A stretch of 64,000 nt of DNA from Nocardia inohanensis NBRC 100128. Lineage in GTDB: Bacteria; Actinomycetota; Actinomycetes; Mycobacteriales; Mycobacteriaceae. Shown in pieces: positions 39,958 to 48,392 of the stretch (positions within the stretch are counted from its first letter, which is position 1; each line of letters begins with the position of its first letter). The notes beneath the pieces were generated by a model, which made no database searches, was not told where the DNA came from, and was given only the letters and a program-made list of their open reading frames with translations. The stretch is from the NCBI RefSeq assembly GCF_001612945.1, contig NZ_BDBK01000001.1:1116001-1180000 (forward strand), in the 5' to 3' direction. The position numbers were made by a program, and so were the translations under genes.

Positions 39958-41172
39958 TCAGATCACGCCGGTTTCGGTGAGTTTGGCCAGTTGGTCGGTG
40001 TCCAGGCCGAGTAGGTGGGTGTAGATGTCGGTGTTGTGTTCGCCGAGGGCGGGGCCGGGGTGGCGGACTTGGCCGGGGGTGGCGCTCAGTTTGGGGAAGA
40101 CGTTCTGCATGGGGAGTTCGCCCAGTTCGGGATGGGTCAGGCGGATGATGGCTTCGCGGGCGGCGAAATGGGGGTCGGTGAACATGTCACGGGCGGTGTA
40201 GATGCGGCCGGCGGGTACACCGCCCTCGTGCAGGCGGGTGAGCAGGGTTTCGGCATCCTGCGTGGCGGTCCAAGCGGAGATCAGCTCGTCGAGTTCTTCC
40301 ATGCGTGCGCCGCGGGCGGTGTGGTTGGAATACCTGTCGTCACTTGCCAATTCGGGGCGGCCCATGAGGTTGGTCAGGCGGGTGAAGACGGAGTCCTGAT
40401 TGGCGGCGATGAGGATCATTTCGCCGCCGGCGGTGGGGTAGACGTTGCTGGGGGCGACGTTGGGGAGGACCGAGCCGGTGCGTTCGCGCTGGTAGCCGGT
40501 GAGGGCGTATTCGGGGAGCAGGGATTCCATCATGGCCAGGACCGCTTCGTAGATGGCGGAGTCGACTATCTGGCCGTGGCCGGTGCGGTCGCGGTGGTGC
40601 AGGGCGGACAGGGTGCCGATGGTGGCGAAGACGGCGGCCAGGGAGTCGCCGATGGAGATGCCGGTGCGGGCGGGGCGGTGGTCGGGATCGCCTGTGGTGT
40701 AGCGGATTCCGCCCATGGCCTCGCCGATGGAGCCGTAGCCGGCGCGGGGGGCGTAGGGGCCGGTCTGGCCGTAACCGGTGACTCGGACCATGATCAGGCC
40801 CGGGTTGGATGCGCGCAGTTGCTCGTAGTCGAGGCCCCAGCGTTCCATGGTGCCGGGGCGGAAATTCTCGATCACGATGTCGGATCGGGCGATCAGGTCG
40901 CGGGCCAGACGCTGTCCTTCGGCCTCGCGCAGGTTGCAGGTCACCGATTTCTTGTTGCGCGCCACTACCGGCCACCACAGTGACGCGCCGTTGGATTGTT
41001 CACGTCCCCACTGGCGCATGGGATCTCCGTTGCCGGGGGATTCGAGTTTGATCACCTCCGCGCCGAAGTCGCCGAGCAGCTGCCCGCAGAACGGTCCGGC
41101 CAGCAACTGGCCCATCTCGATCACGCGGAGATCGGCGAGTGGTCCGGTCTGTGGCGTGTCCTCGGCTGTCAT
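39958..41172 (-). CDS. CaiB/BaiF-type CoA transferase 1
   Basis: 404 residues from ATG 41172 with a GGAG site. Class III CoA-transferase marks: LRVIEMGQLLAGPFCGQLLGDFGAEVIKLE, NKKSVTCNLR, the catalytic Asp context IVIENFRPGTMERWGLDYE, and VRVTGYGQTGPYAPRAGYG. It moves CoA between acids such as succinate, itaconate or mesaconate. It is divergent from the lyase at 41263, with the operator between, so acid activation and lyase cleavage are probably co-induced. Confidence 0.92.
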   Translation of the reverse strand: MTAEDTPQTGPLADLRVIEMGQLLAGPFCGQLLGDFGAEVIKLESPGNGDPMRQWGREQSNGASLWWPVVARNKKSVTCNLREAEGQRLARDLIARSDIVIENFRPGTMERWGLDYEQLRASNPGLIMVRVTGYGQTGPYAPRAGYGSIGEAMGGIRYTTGDPDHRPARTGISIGDSLAAVFATIGTLSALHHRDRTGHGQIVDSAIYEAVLAMMESLLPEYALTGYQRERTGSVLPNVAPSNVYPTAGGEMILIAANQDSVFTRLTNLMGRPELASDDRYSNHTARGARMEELDELISAWTATQDAETLLTRLHEGGVPAGRIYTARDMFTDPHFAAREAIIRLTHPELGELPMQNVFPKLSATPGQVRHPGPALGEHNTDIYTHLLGLDTDQLAKLTETGVI

Positions 41173-41204
41173 GGGGCTGCTCCGTTCGAGTAAAGTCAAA
41201 AGTG

Positions 41205-41237
41205 GATACACTGTATCCCTGAGAGAAACACTGCGGC
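41205..41237. promoter_or_regulatory. regulon operator between CaiB 1 and the HMG-CoA-lyase-type gene
   Basis: GATAC-ACT-GTATC-N7-GAAAC-ACT-GCGGC, with the four-half-site spacing of the other copies; the left palindrome carries a symmetric A/T change. It can serve both divergent units (starts at 41172 and 41263). Confidence 0.68.
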
Positions 41238-41262
41238 AAGGTAAGAGAGACAGGGAGGCTCC

Positions 41263-42216
41263 GTGGAGGTCACGGTGCTCGAGGTCGCCCCGCGCGACGG
41301 CTTGCAGAACGAATCGGAAATGGTTGCGACGCAGGACAAGATCGAGTTGATCGAACGCTCGATCGCGGCCGGGCTGCGGCGCATCGAGGCGGTGAGCTTC
41401 GTCAATCCGCGTGCGGTGCCGCAGATGGCCGATGCCGAGGCGGTCATGGCCGGGGTGCCACGACCCGGCGGCGTCTCCTACGCGGGGCTGGTTTTCAACG
41501 ATCGCGGACTGGACCGGGCGCTGGCGGCGGGCGTACACGAGATCAATGTGGTTGTGGTGGCTACGGATACGTTCAGCGGCCGTAATCAGGGGTGTTCGAC
41601 CGCCGAGGGGGTGCGGCGCTGGCGTGGCCTGGCCGAGCGGGCCGCCGAGTCCGGGCTGTTGCGCACCGTCACCATCGCCGCCGCTTTCGGCTGCCCGTTC
41701 GAAGGGGAGGTCGCCGAATCGACTGTGCTGGAACTGGTTCGGCAGGTCGCCGAGGCCGGTCCGGAGGAGATCGCGCTGGCCGACACCATCGGGGTCGGCA
41801 CTCCCGACCGGGTGCGCGCGCTGGTTTCCGGAACCGCCGCCCTGGCCCCGGACACGGTGGTGCGCTGCCACTTCCACAACACCCGGAACACCGGTTACGC
41901 CAATGCTTTCGCCGCGCTCGAGGCCGGTGCCCGGGTACTCGACGCGAGCACCGGCGGGATCGGCGGCTGCCCGTTCGCGCCCGCCGCTACCGGGAACATC
42001 GCCACCGAGGACCTGCTCTATTCGCTCGACCGCATGGGTTATGTCACGGGCGTGCGGATGGAAGAGGTCGGTGCGACCGGTGAATGGCTGGGATCGGTGC
42101 TCGGTCAACGGGTTCCCGCGCTGCTGGGCCGGGCCGGGGCATTCCCCGGCCCGGCCGTCCGACTCGAACCTCAGGACAGCGTCTCGATCGTGCCCGCCGA
42201 CTTCAGCCCTTCGTAA
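41263..42216 (+). CDS. HMG-CoA lyase-type acyl-CoA lyase
   Basis: 317 residues from GTG 41263. The TIM-barrel lyase has APRDGLQNE at the start, a metal-binding HFHNTRNTGYANA, and the signature DASTGGIGGCPFAPAATGN with the catalytic Cys. Relatives cleave 3-hydroxy-3-methylglutaryl-CoA or homologous branched 3-hydroxyacyl-CoA such as citramalyl-type thioesters. Its last 46 bases overlap the convergent secreted hydrolase gene. Confidence 0.92.
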   Translation: MEVTVLEVAPRDGLQNESEMVATQDKIELIERSIAAGLRRIEAVSFVNPRAVPQMADAEAVMAGVPRPGGVSYAGLVFNDRGLDRALAAGVHEINVVVVATDTFSGRNQGCSTAEGVRRWRGLAERAAESGLLRTVTIAAAFGCPFEGEVAESTVLELVRQVAEAGPEEIALADTIGVGTPDRVRALVSGTAALAPDTVVRCHFHNTRNTGYANAFAALEAGARVLDASTGGIGGCPFAPAATGNIATEDLLYSLDRMGYVTGVRMEEVGATGEWLGSVLGQRVPALLGRAGAFPGPAVRLEPQDSVSIVPADFSPS

Positions 42217-43139
42217 TAGCTACCACCGGGGTAGTAGTCGGCGGTCTTGCCGCCGGAGACGAAGTCGCCCGCCCATCCGATCGAAAGGCGTTGCAGCGCT
42301 TCGATGTTCTTGGCCTGCGGCGTGCCGCACGCCGTCTTGTCCGGACCGGGTGCGCTCGCGCCCTCCACGTCGATGTGCGCGCCCGAGGTCAGCCGCACGC
42401 CCAGGAACGGCCGGTCGAGCTGATCTTGCAGCACCTTGGTGCCCGCGCCGTCGCGATTGCAGCTGTAGGGCGGCGCGGTGACCGCGAGGATGGGCAGGGT
42501 GGTGTTGGCGAGATGGTTCAGCGCGCTGCTGAGGTTGTTGCCGATGAAGCTCTTCACCGGGTCGTAGAGGACCATGCCGCGCAGGTTCGCGAAGGCCGCG
42601 GGGTAGTCCTCGCGAAGTTCCTGCGTCACATACGGAACCGCTTCACCGCCCGCCGAATGCCCGGCGAACACCCAGGAGGTCGGCAGCGGCAGGCTCGCCC
42701 GGCCGGCCTTGGAGCGCGCTTCGGTGAAGCTGCGGCCGAGCTTGTCGTTCAAATCCGCTGATTTGCCGAACAGATCGGCCACATTGTGCAGGAAATCGGT
42801 GTTGTTGCCGAGGTTTTCGAGGGTGCAGCCGAGCAGGTTGGCGGTGGGCAGGGTGGGCGCGAACACCAGGAAGCCCTGCGCGGCGAATTTGCGGGCGGTG
42901 TCGTCGACCGAGTCGTTGGAGCTGGCGAAGCCGTGCTGTAGCCACACCATCGCCTTGGGATTCTCGCCGGGGAAGTACCAGGCGCTGCTCTGGTGCAAAG
43001 TGGTGAAGCTGCACCGGATGTCGACTTTGTTCTCGATCTTCGTGACGGCGGTGTCGGCGGCCGCGTGCGGTGTGGACGGGGCCGTCATGAGGGCGGCGGT
43101 ACATGCGATCACTGCGGCGAGCAGATGTCTGATTCGCAA
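42171..43139 (-). CDS. secreted alpha/beta hydrolase (paralogue B)
   Basis: 322 residues from TTG 43139, chosen because AGGAG lies five bases upstream and the signal peptide starts at once (RIRHLLAAVIACTAALMTA). The mature part has WLQHGFASSND, LLGCTLENLGNNTDFL and the nucleophile elbow AGHSAGGEAVPYV. It is homologous to the protein at 682-1635. A regulon operator (43153-43177) directly precedes its ribosome site. It is probably an extracellular esterase for the same substrate class. Confidence 0.87.
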   Translation of the reverse strand: MRIRHLLAAVIACTAALMTAPSTPHAAADTAVTKIENKVDIRCSFTTLHQSSAWYFPGENPKAMVWLQHGFASSNDSVDDTARKFAAQGFLVFAPTLPTANLLGCTLENLGNNTDFLHNVADLFGKSADLNDKLGRSFTEARSKAGRASLPLPTSWVFAGHSAGGEAVPYVTQELREDYPAAFANLRGMVLYDPVKSFIGNNLSSALNHLANTTLPILAVTAPPYSCNRDGAGTKVLQDQLDRPFLGVRLTSGAHIDVEGASAPGPDKTACGTPQAKNIEALQRLSIGWAGDFVSGGKTADYYPGGSYYEGLKSAGTIETLS

Positions 43140-43152
43140 TGTGGCTCCTAAT

Positions 43153-43177
43153 GTTTCTCATCTCGAAACGGTGTTTC
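43153..43177. promoter_or_regulatory. regulon operator upstream of secreted hydrolase B
   Basis: A perfect GTTTC-N7-GAAAC-N3-GTTTC copy, 14 bases from the TTG start at 43139. It has the same half-sites and spacing as 14397-14421. Confidence 0.8.
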
Positions 43178-43282
43178 GTTTCTAGCGGTCCATTAGGGGT
43201 CCTCGCGGTCTCGTCGTCAAGAGTCTGAAACGAGATTGCGCGACAATAGCTCTGGGGGTGAGAGAATTCGGGCACGCCAATG

Positions 43283-43306
43283 GACCGGCCCCCTTCAGGG
43301 CCGGTC
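43283..43306 (-). terminator. terminator-like hairpin after the CaiB/cyclase/PrpD operon
   Basis: A 9-bp perfect inverted repeat, GACCGGCCC-N6-GGGCCGGTC, 21 bases past the PrpD-family stop on the minus strand. There is no clear T tract, so it may be an I-shaped actinobacterial terminator. Confidence 0.55.
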
Positions 43307-43326
43307 TACGGGCAGGAATGCCTGAT

Positions 43327-44739
43327 TCAGTCCGAGGCGGGCAGTTGTTCGATCAGGGTTTGCACGGTCTCCAGTTCGGCTGTGCTGTAGACGATTTCGC
43401 CGAGTAGTTCGGCTTGTTCGGCCGGAAGAGCCGACGCCGCGTTCAGCCGGAACTTCGTTGCCAGCTCCGTGGCCGTCAGCGGGTTGCCCGGCCCGCCGCG
43501 ATTGACCTCCACACGTTCGGTCAGCGTGCGGCCGTCGTGCAGCTCGGCGGTGAGTACGGCGGGAAATTGATAGGGGAAGATCGCGTCGCATCGCGCATCG
43601 GGCACGCATTCGACCTTGGCGGCCAGAGCCAGCCGCCGGGGATCGCGCGCGGCGGCATCGGTGAAATCCTCGTGGAATACCCCGAGACCCCCACCGCCCA
43701 CCAGCGCCGCCGCCACCGTGTACGGCCCGGAAAACGCAGCGTGGTAACCGGATTCGGGGCTGCGCTTCGCATCGGGTGGCTCGCCGATGGTGCGCAGGAC
43801 CGGGGCCGGCGCACCGAGCGTCAACCGCACCACATCCTCGGGCGTGACACCCTGCGCACGCAGGCGCAATGCCGCGTCGATCCCCGCATGGGTGAAGTGA
43901 TTGCACGGATACGGTTTGAAGAACACCCCGGGCAGCTCCCACTGCTCCCCGAGCCCGTGCACGATGCGCTCCGGTACGGCCCGATCCCCGCAGAATGCTT
44001 GCAGCAGACCGAATCTGCCCTCCAGTACGGTCGGCGGCCCCGTCAGCCCGTGGCGCGCCAGCTCCGCGGCCGTGACCGCCGCATGCGCCGCCCACCCGCA
44101 GTGCACGCGCTTCACCGTGCCCCCGGTCCGATTCGCCTCCAGCAGACCCGAACCCATACTCGCCGCGATCCCGAGCGCGTGCGCGATGCGCGGCGCGTCC
44201 AGCCCGGAGAGCATGCCGGCCGCCGCCGCGCCGCCCACCGCCCCGCAGATGGCGGTGGCGTGCAACCCGCGCTCGAAGAACACCGAATTGCCCAATTCCG
44301 CGTCGTACCCGGCCATTCCGACCCGCACCGCGATCTCCACCCCCACCGCGATGGCATCCAGCAACGCCGCACCACTCGCGCCCACCGCCTCGGCCACCGC
44401 CAACGCGGTAGGCACCACCGTCGCGGACGGATGCAACACCGAAGGCAGGTGCGTGTCGTCGAAATCCAGCGCATGCGCCAGGGTTCCGCCCAACAACGCC
44501 GCACTCGCCGCCGGATATCGGCCGGGCAACCCGAGCGCGGTGGCCACGGGCCGCCCGCCCCACTCGCCCACCAACGCTCGCACGGCCGCCGCCGCGGGCG
44601 TCCGCCGCGCCGCCAGGCTGTTCCCGAGCACATCGAGCAGACGTCGTGCGGCGTCGGCGCGCAGCGGGCCGCCCACCCCACGCCGCCGATGCCCCTCCGC
44701 GAAGTCCGCGAGCTGCTGCACGAGGGTGTGGTCACTCAC
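43327..44739 (-). CDS. MmgE/PrpD family protein
   Basis: 470 residues from GTG 44739, overlapping the cyclase stop. Family features: RRLLDVLGNSLAARRTPAA, GTLAHALDFDDTHLPSVLHPSATVVPTALAVAE, CGWAAHAAVTAAELA and FKPYPCNHFTHAGIDAAL. PrpD-like enzymes hydrate or dehydrate methylcitrate and related branched acids; some are epimerases. Here it could act on an alkyl-malate or alkyl-fumarate. It is the last gene of a three-gene operon behind the operator at 46764. Confidence 0.9.
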   Translation of the reverse strand: MSDHTLVQQLADFAEGHRRRGVGGPLRADAARRLLDVLGNSLAARRTPAAAAVRALVGEWGGRPVATALGLPGRYPAASAALLGGTLAHALDFDDTHLPSVLHPSATVVPTALAVAEAVGASGAALLDAIAVGVEIAVRVGMAGYDAELGNSVFFERGLHATAICGAVGGAAAAGMLSGLDAPRIAHALGIAASMGSGLLEANRTGGTVKRVHCGWAAHAAVTAAELARHGLTGPPTVLEGRFGLLQAFCGDRAVPERIVHGLGEQWELPGVFFKPYPCNHFTHAGIDAALRLRAQGVTPEDVVRLTLGAPAPVLRTIGEPPDAKRSPESGYHAAFSGPYTVAAALVGGGGLGVFHEDFTDAAARDPRRLALAAKVECVPDARCDAIFPYQFPAVLTAELHDGRTLTERVEVNRGGPGNPLTATELATKFRLNAASALPAEQAELLGEIVYSTAELETVQTLIEQLPASD

Positions 44740-45551
44740 CGCGTCACCGCCGCGAACGGGCGTACCGGCGATCCGGTACCGCCGACTATGCGCAGCGGTG
44801 CGAGCAGGAAAGCGAACTCGCGAAGTTCTTCCGTGGCAAGGGTTTCCAAATCCAGGTGCTCCATGATGTAGATGCCGGAGTCGACCAGCAGCACTCGATG
44901 TACCGGCAGCACACTGTGACCGGCGCCCGGGGCCAGGCATTCGTAGGCGGTGGTGTCGGCCCCGGTGGCGGCGATGCCGTGCGCGGCCAGCCAGCGCGCG
45001 CCGTCGACGCCGATGCCGGGTACGCCGGAGTCGGAGCCCAAGTAGGCGGGGGCGTGCTCGTAGAGTCGCGCCCAGCCGGTTCGGATCAGGACCACGTCGC
45101 CGCGTTCGATGCGGATCCCGGCCCGCTGCGCTGCCCGTTCGAGGTCCTCGACGGTGATCTCGTATCCGCCGCTGAGCGTTCGGGTCTCGTGCAGCCCGGC
45201 GATATCGAGAAGCACGCCGCGGCACAGGAATCCGGGTAGATGTTCGGCTCCGTGCGCCGTGAACGCGCCGCCGCGCTGCGCCTCGGCCGCATCGATGCCG
45301 CCGTGCAGTTTGCCCTCGTGGCTGACGTGGCTGAGCGCGTCGATATGGGTGCCCACGTGCCCGCCGGTCACGATGATCTCGCTGGCCGCCGATCCGCCGT
45401 CCGGGCGCACCAGGTCGCCGTGGCGGCGGGACAGGGTCATGCGAAAGCCCGGATGGTTCGGGGAGCAGGGCATGCCGGTGACGTAGGGCCGCCCGAGTTC
45501 GATCAGCCGGACGCCGCCGCATACCAGGTCTACCAAGGGATCTCGCGTCAT
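44736..45551 (-). CDS. cyclase-family metal-dependent hydrolase (kynurenine formamidase/isatin hydrolase-like)
   Basis: 271 residues from ATG 45551. The metal-binding motif is GGHVGTHIDALSHV (HxGTHxD...H). LIELGRPYVTGMPCSP and RGVLLDIAG are also typical of the cyclase superfamily. Members hydrolyse N-formyl groups, cyclic amides (isatin) or lactones. In the present setting it could open a lactam or imide ring. It overlaps both neighbours (ATGA/GTGA). Confidence 0.88.
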   Translation of the reverse strand: MTRDPLVDLVCGGVRLIELGRPYVTGMPCSPNHPGFRMTLSRRHGDLVRPDGGSAASEIIVTGGHVGTHIDALSHVSHEGKLHGGIDAAEAQRGGAFTAHGAEHLPGFLCRGVLLDIAGLHETRTLSGGYEITVEDLERAAQRAGIRIERGDVVLIRTGWARLYEHAPAYLGSDSGVPGIGVDGARWLAAHGIAATGADTTAYECLAPGAGHSVLPVHRVLLVDSGIYIMEHLDLETLATEELREFAFLLAPLRIVGGTGSPVRPFAAVTR

Positions 45552-46735
45552 CGAACCACTCCGGCCGTCCGCAGCCGGGTCAGTGCCGCGTCGTCGACGC
45601 CGTATCGCTTCAGCACTTCGGCGGTGTGCGCGCCCAGCGGCGGCCCGGTCCAGCGGATGCGGCCCGGGGTCTCGGAGAGCCGGAACAGGATGTTCTGCAT
45701 GCGTATCGGTCCCAATTCGTCGTCGTGGAGGTGGGCGATGGTGCCCAGCGCGCGGAACTGCGGGTCGGCCAGGACGTCGGCGGCGGTGTAGATGGGCGCG
45801 ACCGCCGCTTCGGCCCGCTCGAATTCGCGCACCACCTCGTCGGCGTCCCGTGCCGCGATCCACCCGCCGACCGCCGCGTCGAGTTCGTCGGCGTGCCGGG
45901 CTCGTTCGGCTCCGGAGGCGAACCAGGGCTGTGCGGTGAGATCGGCGCGCCCGACCAGCCGGAGCACTCGTTCGGCGATCGATTGGGTGCTGGTCGAGAC
46001 CGCCACCCAGCGGTTGTCGGCGGTGCGGTAGGTATTGCGCGGCGCGTTGTTGCTGGATCGATTGCCCATGCGCTGCTGTACTTCGCCGAGCTGGTCGTAG
46101 GCGATGAGCTGCGGCCCGAGCAGGGTGAGGATCGGTTCGATGATGGCCAGGTCGATCTGCTGGCCCTTGCCGTCCGTGTCGCGGGCGCGCAGCGCGGTCA
46201 TGATCGCGAAAGCCGTGGTGAGCGCGGTGATTCCATCGGCCAGTCCGAACGGCGGCAGGGTCGGCGGTCCGTCCGGTTCGCCGGTGACGGCCGCGAAGCC
46301 GCTCATGGCCTCGGCGAGGGTGCCGAATCCGGGCCGGTGCGCGTAGGGCCCGATCTGCCCGAAGCCGGTGACCCGCGCGAGCACCAGACCCGGATTGTGC
46401 TCGCGCAGCGCGGAATACCCCAGACCCCAGCGTTCCAGGGTGCCGGGGCGGAAGTTCTCGATCACCACATCGGCCTCGGCGGCCATCCGCCGAAATATCT
46501 CCTGGCCCTCCGGCGCGCCGAGATACAGCGTGACCGACTTCTTGCCGCGCCCGAGCATCTTCCACCACAGGCCCACCCCGTCGCGTTGCGCGCCGTGGGT
46601 GCGGGCCGGATCCCCGCGCGGATGCTCGATCTTGATCACCTCCGCGCCGAAATCGGCCAGCAGTGTCGCCGCCAACGGCCCGGCGAACAGGGTCGCCGCA
46701 TCCAGCACCCGGATTCCCGACAGCGGTCCGTCCAT
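45548..46735 (-). CDS. CaiB/BaiF-type CoA transferase 2
   Basis: 395 residues from ATG 46735 with GGAGG upstream. Motifs: IRVLDAATLFAGPLAATLLADFGAEVIKIEHP, GKKSVTLYL, VVIENFRPGTLERWGLGY (catalytic Asp region preceding) and ARVTGFGQIGPYAHRPGFG. It is a second class III transferase in the regulon, so two different acids are probably activated. It is the first gene of the operon with the cyclase and the PrpD-family protein. Confidence 0.92.
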   Translation of the reverse strand: MDGPLSGIRVLDAATLFAGPLAATLLADFGAEVIKIEHPRGDPARTHGAQRDGVGLWWKMLGRGKKSVTLYLGAPEGQEIFRRMAAEADVVIENFRPGTLERWGLGYSALREHNPGLVLARVTGFGQIGPYAHRPGFGTLAEAMSGFAAVTGEPDGPPTLPPFGLADGITALTTAFAIMTALRARDTDGKGQQIDLAIIEPILTLLGPQLIAYDQLGEVQQRMGNRSSNNAPRNTYRTADNRWVAVSTSTQSIAERVLRLVGRADLTAQPWFASGAERARHADELDAAVGGWIAARDADEVVREFERAEAAVAPIYTAADVLADPQFRALGTIAHLHDDELGPIRMQNILFRLSETPGRIRWTGPPLGAHTAEVLKRYGVDDAALTRLRTAGVVR

Positions 46736-46763
46736 GGTGCGCTCCTCCCTTGCCGCCCGCAGT

Positions 46764-46780
46764 GTTTCGCTGAAGGAAAC
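46764..46780. promoter_or_regulatory. regulon operator upstream of CaiB 2
   Basis: A perfect GTTTC-N7-GAAAC copy 28 bases from the CaiB 2 start at 46735; outer half-sites are degenerate. Confidence 0.72.
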
Positions 46781-46848
46781 ATGAATATTGCTGAGCCGCA
46801 TTGACTGTCAGCGCATACTACTGCGAAGATCGCCGCATTGGTAAAGCT

Positions 46849-46865
46849 GTTTCGCACAGAGAAAC
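46849..46865. promoter_or_regulatory. regulon operator upstream of the imidase-type gene
   Basis: A perfect GTTTC-N7-GAAAC copy, with a weak GTAAA half-site three bases before it. It ends at the ribosome site of the amidohydrolase gene (start 46877). Confidence 0.72.
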
Positions 46866-46876
46866 TGGAGTGGATG

Positions 46877-48340
46877 ATGGCGGCAACCGATCTGCTGATC
46901 CGGAACGCACGGGTGGTGCGGCCCGGCGCAACCGCGGGCGATGATCCGGAACCGGTCGATATCGCGGTCGCGGACGGCGTCATCACCGAGGTCGGACCGC
47001 GCTTGCCCGCGACCGGGGCGAACCGGGTGGTCGATGCCGACGGCCGGCTCGCCTTCCCCGGCGTGATCGATGCCCATCAGCACTGGGGCATCTACCGGGA
47101 ACTGGCCTCCGACACCGAAACCGAGAGCCGCGCCTGCGCCCAGGGCGGCGTGACCACGTCCCTGAGCTATCTGCGCACCGGCAGGTACTACCTGAACAAG
47201 GGCGGGGCCTACCGCGACTTCGTACCCGAGGCGCTGGATCGGATGGCCGGGCGCGCCTTCGTCGACCACGCCTTGCACCTGGCTCCCATGACCGCCGAGC
47301 ACATCGCCGAAATCCCGTCGCTGGTCCAGGATTTCGGCATCACCTCGTTCAAGATCTTCATGTTCTACGGCGGCCACGGCCTGCACGGCCGCTCCGCGGA
47401 CCAAGCCGACTTCCTGATGATCGGCCCCGAAGAGCGCTACGACCTGGCGCATTTCGAATTCGTCATGCGCGCCGTGCAGCGGGCCCGGCAGCAGCTGGGT
47501 GATCGCATCTCGCTGTCGCTGCACTGCGAGACCGCCGAGATCATGGCCGCCTACACCGCGCTCGTCGAACGCGAAGGCGACCTCACCGGCCTGCGGGCCT
47601 ACAGCGCCTCCCGCCCACCGCACTCCGAGGGCCTGGCCATCACCATGGCCGCCTACCTGGCGCACGAGACCGGGCTGGCCAATATCAACCTGCTGCACCT
47701 GTCCTCGGCCAAAGCCGTCGAAGCCGCCCTCACCATGGCGGGTGCGTTCCCGCGCGTGGACTTCCGCCGCGAGGTCACCATCGGCCACTTGCTCGCCGAC
47801 GTGGACACCGCGCACGGCCTGGGCGGCAAGGTGAATCCGCCGCTGCGCGAACGAGCCGACGTCGAAGCGCTGTGGCGGCATCTGCTCGCCGGTGAGATCG
47901 ACTGGGTGGTCAGCGATCACGCCTGCTGCCGCGACGAACAGAAGTTCGGCGCCGATCGCGACGACGTGTTCGCCGCGAAATCCGGTTTCGGCGGCGCGGA
48001 GTACCTGCTGCCCGGTCTGGTGGGGGAGGGGCTGAAACGTGGTCTGCCGCTGGGGCGCATCGCGGAACTCACCGCCTGGAATCCCGCGCAGCGCTACGGT
48101 TTGCCGGGCAAGGGCGATCTCGCGCCCGGCTTCGACGCCGATATCGCGCTGGTCGACCCGCACGCTCGCTGGACCGTCCGCGCCGCCGACTCCGAATCCG
48201 CCCAGGAGTACACCCCTTTCGAGGGGTTCGAGATGAGCGCTCGCGTCACCGATGTGTTCCTGCGCGGTCAGCAGGTCTGCGCGGACGGGCGCGTCCAGGG
48301 CGATCCGCGCGGCCGCTACCTGCACCGCGCTCCGGCATGA
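46877..48340 (+). CDS. cyclic amidohydrolase (hydantoinase/dihydropyrimidinase/imidase family)
   Basis: 487 residues from ATG 46877 (ATG 46874 also possible), with GGAG six bases upstream. Binuclear amidohydrolase ligands are visible: DAHQHWG (HxH), the Lys for carboxylation in TSFKIFMFYGG, His in SLHCET, His in LLHLSS and Asp in VVSDHAC. Relatives open cyclic ureides and imides; hydantoinases of this family also open succinimide and maleimide rings. With a maleamate-amidase-like and a maleate-isomerase-like enzyme under the same operator, a maleimide substrate is the favoured guess. Its gene is divergent from CaiB 2. Confidence 0.88.
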   Translation: MAATDLLIRNARVVRPGATAGDDPEPVDIAVADGVITEVGPRLPATGANRVVDADGRLAFPGVIDAHQHWGIYRELASDTETESRACAQGGVTTSLSYLRTGRYYLNKGGAYRDFVPEALDRMAGRAFVDHALHLAPMTAEHIAEIPSLVQDFGITSFKIFMFYGGHGLHGRSADQADFLMIGPEERYDLAHFEFVMRAVQRARQQLGDRISLSLHCETAEIMAAYTALVEREGDLTGLRAYSASRPPHSEGLAITMAAYLAHETGLANINLLHLSSAKAVEAALTMAGAFPRVDFRREVTIGHLLADVDTAHGLGGKVNPPLRERADVEALWRHLLAGEIDWVVSDHACCRDEQKFGADRDDVFAAKSGFGGAEYLLPGLVGEGLKRGLPLGRIAELTAWNPAQRYGLPGKGDLAPGFDADIALVDPHARWTVRAADSESAQEYTPFEGFEMSARVTDVFLRGQQVCADGRVQGDPRGRYLHRAPA

Positions 48341-48392
48341 TCGAATCGACGAGTTGCTCGGTATCGATAGGCGGGAACGGGATTCGGACGGT

